Assembly (NCBI GenBank): GCA_036250195.1
Contig: JAVHZZ010000003.1
Span: forward strand, 53,869,521 to 53,933,520
Length of the DNA stretch: 64,000 nucleotides
From: Mixophyes australis
Taxonomy: Eukaryota; Chordata; Amphibia; Anura; Limnodynastidae
Direction: 5' to 3'
The number at the start of each line of letters is the position of its first letter. The stretch's first letter is position 1. The notes beneath the pieces are model-generated. The model worked only from the letters and a program-made list of their open reading frames with translations, made no database searches and was not told where the DNA came from. Below, piece by piece: positions 58,592-64,000 of this stretch. The position numbers were made by a program, and so were the translations under genes.

Positions 58592-59183
58592 GGGCCTTAT
58601 TCATTAAGGAACGCAAAGGGAACGTAATGCGCATTTTATTATTCGGGCATACACACATTCCTCTACAAACGATTCTGAAGAAACGTCTCTTCTTGAATGC
58701 GGGGCTAGGTACGCTCTGCATACACGGCACTTCCCATATTGAGACGGACACAAAACGCTGCAGGATACGTACAGTACATATGTGGAATATAAAGTCCCAG
58801 CAGAATGCACAGAAAACAATACTATTCAATTATTGTCACCTGTCAATAATATAGTCATTAATAAAAAAAAAAAATTTGTCCATGAAATACATTTACTAGG
58901 ATGTTATTAATATCTACTATACATAAAATGCATTTTTACAGTCGCTACTGATTGCAAACACATACACACACGACCATCATCTCTATCACTTAGCTTCAAT
59001 CGAATACTTATGCATGTGCTGGTGCTTGGCACGCCCTTACTGTAGGCTGTCGGAAGTGTCCTGGACGATGCATTGCATACACTTGATTTCTCTGGCATAT
59101 AGTCCATTTCTGGGCATTGGCAGAGCCATTCAACGCAAAATACGGTGCTTATCAGAATCTATATTCCTTTATAAATCAGGCCC
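58592..59183. mobile_element. PIF/Harbinger-like element (592 bp)
   Basis: Starts GGGCCTTATTCATTAAGGAA and ends TTTATAAATCAGGCCC, matching the terminal pattern of the MITE at 7508. No convincing 3-bp duplication (ATT versus TCT). Frames of 71-103 codons on both strands show no transposase motif. Confidence 0.55.
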
Positions 59184-59489
59184 TCTGTGTTTTTACTGGA
59201 GCTCTGTTTATGACATCCCTTTTTATTGAAATTAAATATTTGGAAATTTCATAAAGTGTGGTTACTTTGGCCCCACTCCAGATTTGCAATACATACTTCT
59301 GAGTAGGATGGTGACAGTCTACAAATGACCTTGCTCTTCCATTATCTTAAATGTTACGGTTGTGACATTATATTTTGATTTACTTTACTCTCCTCCCTTG
59401 CAATGTGCTCACTTGTGCATGCAAGATTTTGCTTATATACCTTAAATTCTTATCTTTGGTTCATTCTTGATCTTTGAACATTACTGTAT
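59184..59489. other. No gene identified
   Basis: Short frames. Confidence 0.4.
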
Positions 59490-59491
59490 CT

Positions 59492-59838
59492 CAACGTCCA
59501 GCATGGTGGCTCAGTGGTTAGCACTTCTGCCTCACAGCACATGAGTTTGATTCCTGACCATGGACTTATCTGTGTGGAGTTTGTATGTTCTCCCTGTGTT
59601 TGCGTGGGTTTCCTCCAGGTGCTCTGGTTTCCCCCACACTCCAAAAACATACTAGTAGGATAATTGTCTGTTATCAAATTGACTCTAGTCTGTGTGTGTG
59701 TGTGTGTGTGTTAGGGAATTTAGACTGTAAGCTCCAATGGGGCAGGGATTGATGTGAGTGAGTTCTCTGTACAGCGCTGCGGAATTAGTGGCGCTATATA
59801 AATAAATGATGAAATGATGATGATGATGATGATGATGT
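59492..59838 (+). mobile_element. tRNA-derived SINE, near full length
   Basis: Head CCAGCATGG, A box TGGCTCAGTGGTTAGC, B box GAGTTTGATTCC, body, a (TG)n stretch (59693-59710), and a tail with GCTGCGGAATTAGTGGCGCT and (GAT)n. The (TG)n expansion in the middle is specific to this copy. Confidence 0.8.
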
Positions 59839-61483
59839 TTCCAAACTATGCAGAACATTATTTTTTGGCCGAGTTTATTTCGTATGTTGTATTTGTTTGT
59901 TTGTTGGAGAATATCAATAAAAAGTCACAATTGGGATCTGATAATGTTGTTATGAAGCAAACATTTATCTTATACTTCTCAAGTTGGTTTCTACCTAATG
60001 AGAGAGGATCACAATAACTGTCACTGTCACCTACTGTTACTAAACTATTTTGGTTGCATGAAGATAATAGGATAAAAGTTTTATTGGACATATATAGGTT
60101 CTAAGGTTAAGTGAGATTAAATTTCCTTATTATTTGAATATCTTGTCCTTTATTCAATTTTTCAAAATATTAATTTGCCATTATCTTCGATCAATACACA
60201 CATCTTAGTCTTCTTCCGGTGTACAATTTAGGGATATTTTATACAACATTTAAGATACATGCAAAACAAGAAAAAGCCACATATGTAAGCCACTATTTGA
60301 CATAAATATATAGCGAAGACTATGTATTACTGAGCTGAATAATATATATTAAATAACTGGAGTATTTGTACTTTGTTAAATTTTTCCACCATCTTTTACT
60401 CCTCTGCAGCTGGTTGGCACTTAAGGACAGAGGTGCTTCTTTAACTTAACAGATAGAGAGAGTACACTGTGGCAGGGTCATTGATATCACAGTAACTCAA
60501 ATACCTGCAGAAGCAGCTTTGTGACCTGTATTCCATCAGGACGCTGTACTAAAGAAGTGGGAGGAGTTAGAGCTGTCAGTAATGAAGTGGGAGGTAATAC
60601 TTTACTATTTAACACAGCTGCAATGGAATGTCAGGATTACACTGAACTAAGCATTTTACCACCATGGTTCATCTCTCAACATGTCAATATTGGACGTCTG
60701 CAGAATTTGGTTAAAACCATGTTTTGTTTAAGAGTACCATATAATTCACATACATTTCCCTGTACCTGTGTGATGTATCCCTAGAACATTTAATTCACTG
60801 GTTTCTGGAATATCTTAGTGTGACTTCGTATGGGTCAATAAAATGCTATAAAGTCATGTAACAATAGCTACTTCCTAGATTACGATCAGCCAGGCGGGTA
60901 CCTGTCCTCCCTTGAATGTCATTGACAAAGAAATTGCTCTTCAAAGGTCACATCAATGATAAACAGATCAGGAGTTAAAGATTATTGTGCCACAGAGAGA
61001 AAATAAAAATAATCAGATTTGCACTGCAATTACCTGCTATAAATTGCGCAAAAGTGATGGATGCCTCAAAAAAGCAATCGTTTAAAATAAAACTTATTCA
61101 TTTAGTGGTCATACATGATTGTATATTGTAGATTACTATGTTTTATTTGAACATAAAATTATATTTTATAAATGAAAAGTAATGTATTTTAAAAGTAGTT
61201 ACATAAAAAGCTGAAAGCACTGAATTCCTATAGGTAGCAGAAGGTGCTATCCGGTGGTAGTTGTTTTCATGACTCTCAAAACACAGACAACAAACAGACC
61301 TATAAAAAAAACCTGATGACTTTCACACCGAACAGGCATCTAATCAAGAATTGAAAAGCGATATCTGATGTTTCTGAAGACAGCGCCATGCTGACAGGTA
61401 CTGAATCCGAAGACACTGCTAGCTGGCACTTGACTTACACGTCAATTAAGAGAGCGAGCTAGAGAAATCAGAATTTAAAGCAG
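59839..61483. other. No gene identified
   Basis: No recognised repeat; short frames on both strands. Confidence 0.4.
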
Positions 61484-61548
61484 CAATGTCCAGACCCCAC
61501 AAATACACACTTCACATTAAAGTGTATATTTGTGGGGTCCAGACATTG
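61484..61548. repeat. 65-nt inverted repeat (hairpin)
   Basis: CAATGTCCAGACCCCACAAA plus TACACACTT is mirrored by AAGTGTATATTTGTGGGGTC plus CAGACATTG, about 25 of 28 positions pairing around a loop of under 10 nt. Size and loop are like a small-RNA precursor or the core of a tiny MITE. No expression evidence. Confidence 0.6.
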
Positions 61549-61903
61549 GTGATGGTGGATCCGCAGAGGTATTAAAGCCACTCCCTCTCAAAAGATATTG
61601 CAACGTGAAGGCTGTGCTTGTATGTTTACTCCTGTTACTGTTGTGTTATGACCGTAGCTATCGTCTGTAATAAAGATTCTTCGATGCAATTGCAGTGGCC
61701 CAAAGCATAAAGGATATATTAGCAAATAACAACAAGGCAAAGTTTGTTATACATATGCGTGCACTCGTTGGCACCAACTCAATCTTCTTTCAGAACACTC
61801 TGGGGTTTGAAGTCAGAGGTGAACAATTTATACACTATACAGTTGTAAATGTAATGACATCACAGTGGCACACAGTTTTAGTTGTAAGGTCTTCATTCAT
61901 TGG
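61549..61903. other. No gene identified
   Basis: Immediately upstream of the LTR. Contains an AATAAA near 61667 but no coding exon. Confidence 0.4.
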
Positions 61904-62041
61904 TGTTACGATACTTACCATTCCACGCTCCCCCGCCGCTCCGTCGGACCCGGAAGCCGCACTTCCGGGTTCAGCGATCACGTGACCGCTACCTAGGGCG
62001 GTCACATGATCACCCAGGGCGGGGAATTCAAATGGGACTCT

Positions 62042-62080
62042 GCATAAAAACCTAGCTCTGACACTTGGAGAGTGTCAGAG
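62042..62080 (+). promoter_or_regulatory. LTR core promoter with adjacent 9-bp stem-loop
   Basis: The TATA-like GCATAAAAA is followed at 62056 by CTCTGACAC-ttggaga-GTGTCAGAG, a perfect 9-bp stem. If transcription starts about 25-30 nt after the TATA-like box, the 3' arm of the stem lies at the RNA 5' end. Confidence 0.45.
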
Positions 62081-62150
62081 CAACTTACCAGTTCCTGGCT
62101 CCTGATTCCTGTGTCCTTCCTTGTTCCTGCTTCGTGTGTATTGACTCCCA

Positions 62151-62318
62151 GTGTACCGACCCGGCTTGTTCACTCTTCTGGATTCCGTTGTCCTCTGTGT
62201 ACCGACCCGACTAGCTGACCTCGCTTCTGTTCTTGTGACCCGTGTACCGACCCGGTTTGTTTGACTCCGAGACCACTTCCTGATTCTGTCTGCATTGCCT
62301 GCCTGTGTACCGACCCGG
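62151..62318 (+). repeat. Four copies of GTGTACCGACCCGG in the LTR
   Basis: Copies at 62151, 62197, 62242 and 62305 (the second has A at the last position). Spacings are 46, 45 and 63 nt, with C/T-rich sequence between. Comparable tandem units occur in the LTR-like region at 6577-6690. Confidence 0.8.
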
Positions 62319-62522
62319 GCTGTCCGACTACTCTCATCTCACTCCTGCTCCGCCGTACTACACCTTGGGGCAAACCTGAGGACCGCGACCTGCGACTCCT
62401 GGCAGCAAAGCCCATCCCGCCTTGCGGCGGTTCTTGGTGAATACCGGGGAGATCGTCAGGTAAGCCAGCGTTAATCAAGGTTAGTAGAGAATCCAGTAAA
62501 TCCGTTACAGTTTGCTCTGACC

Positions 62523-63449
62523 ATGGATCCAGCGGTTAAAGATCTACTGGAGCATTTAGTGGGTAGAATGGATAAACAGGAGGCGAACCAAGAGCAACTT
62601 TTAAAATTCCTTCAGAGCTTATCAACCCGGCTGGACGTTGTTCAGAACACCTTAGTGGCTACCGGACCTCCAGCACCAGTAAGTGCGGCTCCGGACCCAC
62701 CTCCTGCAGCAGCAGCTTCTTCCTCCCAAATTCGGATGCCTAATCCGCCTAAATTCGATGGAGACCCTAAACTTTGCAGAGGATTCCTGAACCAATGCTC
62801 CATCCACTTTGAACTGTTGCCAGGGAATTTTCCTTCTGAAAAGGCTAAAGTGGCCTATGTGATATCACTGCTCTCTGGTCAAGCCTTAGCGTGGGCATCC
62901 CCATTATGGGAGCGGAATGATCCTATCCTGCATAGTTTATCCACCTTTATGTCCACCTTTAGGAAGATTTTTGACGAGCCCGGAAGGGTTTCCAATGCCG
63001 CTGCTGGGTTATTGCGTCTCCGCCAAGGAAACCAGGCTGTGGGTCAGTATGCGGTCCACTTCAGAACTATGGCCTCGGAACTCCGCTGGAACGATGAGGC
63101 TCTTGTAGCTACATTCTGGCAGGGTCTTTTAGATCGGATTAAAGATGAGCTGGTGTCTCAGGAACTCCCTGCATCTTTAGACGATCTCATCTCCCTCTGC
63201 GTTAAGATTGACTTATGTTTCAAGGAGCGTAGTTCTGAGAAGGAACAGTCCCGACGCAGTATGATCCGTCTAGCCCCCAATTTCCAAACACCTGTTCTTC
63301 CACCCGAGGAACCGATGCAATTGGGAAGGACCCGCCTATCGGCCGAAGAGAGAGAGGGAAGATTCCGAAACAAGTTATATTTATATTGTGGAGAGAGCGG
63401 GCATCTTCTGAAATCTTGTCCCAAACGTCCGGGAAACGACAGGGCCTAA
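62523..63449 (+). CDS. gag: Gag of a Sushi-type Ty3/Gypsy retrotransposon (308 aa)
   Basis: Starts at the ATG 13 bp after the LTR. Residues 1-75 form a helical, Pro/Ala-linked N-terminus. The capsid region follows with PPKFDGDPKLCRGFLNQC (about 74-91), VAYVISLLSGQALAWASPLW and ELRWNDEALVATFWQGLLD. Near the C-terminus is the zinc knuckle region LYLYCGESGHLLKSC, in which the first of the usual C-C-H-C ligands is Tyr. Gag would assemble the cytoplasmic particle that packages the element RNA. It belongs to the family from which PEG10/RTL genes were domesticated. The frame is intact; pol follows in the -1 frame. Confidence 0.9.
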   Translation: MDPAVKDLLEHLVGRMDKQEANQEQLLKFLQSLSTRLDVVQNTLVATGPPAPVSAAPDPPPAAAASSSQIRMPNPPKFDGDPKLCRGFLNQCSIHFELLPGNFPSEKAKVAYVISLLSGQALAWASPLWERNDPILHSLSTFMSTFRKIFDEPGRVSNAAAGLLRLRQGNQAVGQYAVHFRTMASELRWNDEALVATFWQGLLDRIKDELVSQELPASLDDLISLCVKIDLCFKERSSEKEQSRRSMIRLAPNFQTPVLPPEEPMQLGRTRLSAEEREGRFRNKLYLYCGESGHLLKSCPKRPGNDRA

Positions 63450-63476
63450 CGTGTTCAGGAACTGTGTCGTTAGGCC
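63431..63476 (+). promoter_or_regulatory. Programmed -1 ribosomal frameshift signal (gag-pol)
   Basis: The heptamer GGGAAAC (63431-63437) lies in the gag frame as G-GGA-AAC, the X-XXY-YYZ form. After a 5-nt spacer a 9-bp stem pairs GGCCTAACG (63443-63451) with CGTTAGGCC (63468-63476) around a 16-nt loop. The gag stop codon (63447-63449) is inside the stem. The shifted frame leads directly into the protease. The same heptamer is known at the frameshift site of mammalian PEG10. Confidence 0.85.
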
Positions 63477-64000
63477 TCCTTATTTCTTCTCCCTCAGTTC
63501 CTTATAATAATGATTGTGTCACTACTCCCATTTCTTTACAGTCTGGACAACATACCTTTTCTCAATCCGCACTGCTTGACTCCGGAGCAGCTGGGAATTT
63601 CATTTCGGCTGCCTTGGTAAAGCAATTCTCTATCTCCACGCTAGCCCTAGAACAACCTATCTCCCTTTTAGCCGTCGATGGGAAAAGAATCCCCGAAGGA
63701 TCTATCTTTTTACGCACCTCTCCTCTTCGTCTTCAGATTGGAGCCCTACATCAGGAGAGTATCTCCTTCTTCGTCATCCATAAAACTACCAATCCTGTTA
63801 TCCTTGGACTTCCGTGGCTCCGTCTCCATTCTCCTAACGTGGATTGGCAGTCCGGTCATATCTTATCCTGGGGACAACATTGCTTTAATCATTGTCTATC
63901 AAAAGTAGTTCCCAAGGAGGGTCCCAAACGCCACAGGAGGGTACCCTTGGCACTGCTTCCTGAACCCTACCAAACCTTTTCCGATGTCTTTTGTGAACAA
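63437..64000 (+). CDS. pol: Pro-pol of the same retrotransposon (5' part, runs off the window)
   Basis: The -1 frame is open from about 63266 to the window end, with translation expected from the frameshift at 63437. A retropepsin is clear: LLDSGAAGNFI holds the catalytic Asp (63578), and VILGLPWLR near 63797 is the conserved C-terminal part of the protease fold, followed by NVDWQSGHILSW. The end of the window has reached the linker before the reverse transcriptase (PEPYQTFSDVF). There are no stops in about 185 codons, which together with the open gag suggests a young, possibly competent element. Reverse transcriptase, RNase H and integrase would lie beyond. Confidence 0.85.

Larger units (their letters stand above)
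61904..62509 (+). mobile_element. 5' LTR of a Sushi-type Ty3/Gypsy retrotransposon (606 bp)
   Basis: Starts TGTTACGATAC and ends CCGTTACA, a 7-bp inverted terminus of TG...CA type, 13 bp upstream of the gag ATG. It contains a GC-rich upstream region, a TATA-like GCATAAAAA (62043), a stem-loop just downstream (62056-62080) and four copies of GTGTACCGACCCGG. The primer-binding site following the LTR (GTTTGCTCTGACC) does not start with the usual TGG. The 3' LTR is beyond the window, so target duplication cannot be checked. Confidence 0.75.

Overview
The window looks like a stretch of a large, repeat-laden vertebrate genome, most likely an anuran amphibian. The reasons are the AT-rich single-copy background, the tRNA-derived SINEs with L2-type (GAT)n tails, the mixture of hAT, PIF/Harbinger-like, Tc1/mariner and Helitron-like elements, Tx1/L1-type and L2-type LINEs, and chromodomain-bearing Ty3/Gypsy elements. 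I see no convincing host protein-coding exon, rRNA or tRNA gene, and no CRISPR array. Nearly everything recognisable is a transposable element, a relic of one, or a tandem array grown from one.

Layout. 1-7 kb: LINE tails, a SINE, an internally deleted Gypsy relic (gag and chromodomain on the minus strand) with a hAT MITE inside it, and an L1 ORF2 fragment. 7-13.6 kb: a dead mariner with a MITE inside it, a 30-bp minisatellite, a SINE holding a near-perfect fold-back MITE, and a Helitron-like element. 13.6-18.3 kb: a TA-rich array and a rearranged hAT with duplicated transposase 3' ends and a telomere-like insertion. 18.7-20.8 kb: a small MITE inflated by about 1.9 kb of decamer satellite. 21-29 kb: MITEs, LINE tails, a dead Tc1-like element and two SINEs. 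29.2-32.5 kb: an L1 on the minus strand with a solo LTR and a second L1 tail inside it. 32.8-42.5 kb: a Harbinger MITE, two more members of the MITE family seen at 18.7 kb (one inflated by a 22-bp array), a 1.6-kb hAT with a 39-bp minisatellite, and a Gypsy gag-protease relic with a possible LTR. 42.9-47 kb: an L2 LINE and an internally deleted Tc1-like element. 47.3-53.1 kb: a 5.8-kb hAT with a perfect 8-bp target duplication, a 237-aa ORF of unknown function, an orphan transposase C-terminus and several internal arrays. 53-61.9 kb: an L2 LINE with a palindromic hAT MITE, SINEs, a telomere-like element and a Harbinger-like element. 61.9-64 kb: the 5' end of a young-looking Sushi-type Ty3/Gypsy retrotransposon with LTR, open gag, a textbook -1 frameshift signal and open pol running off the window.

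The genes that work together are those of the last element: gag (308 aa) is followed by pro-pol in the -1 frame, joined by a GGGAAAC heptamer and a 9-bp stem that contains the gag stop codon. SINEs and L2 LINEs share a similar 3' tail, which fits L2 proteins mobilising the SINEs. The most unusual observations are the frameshift module, one MITE family that has produced different satellites from its two ends, paired base changes in a hAT stem-loop, and two loci sharing a telomere-like repeat bounded by a characteristic unit.
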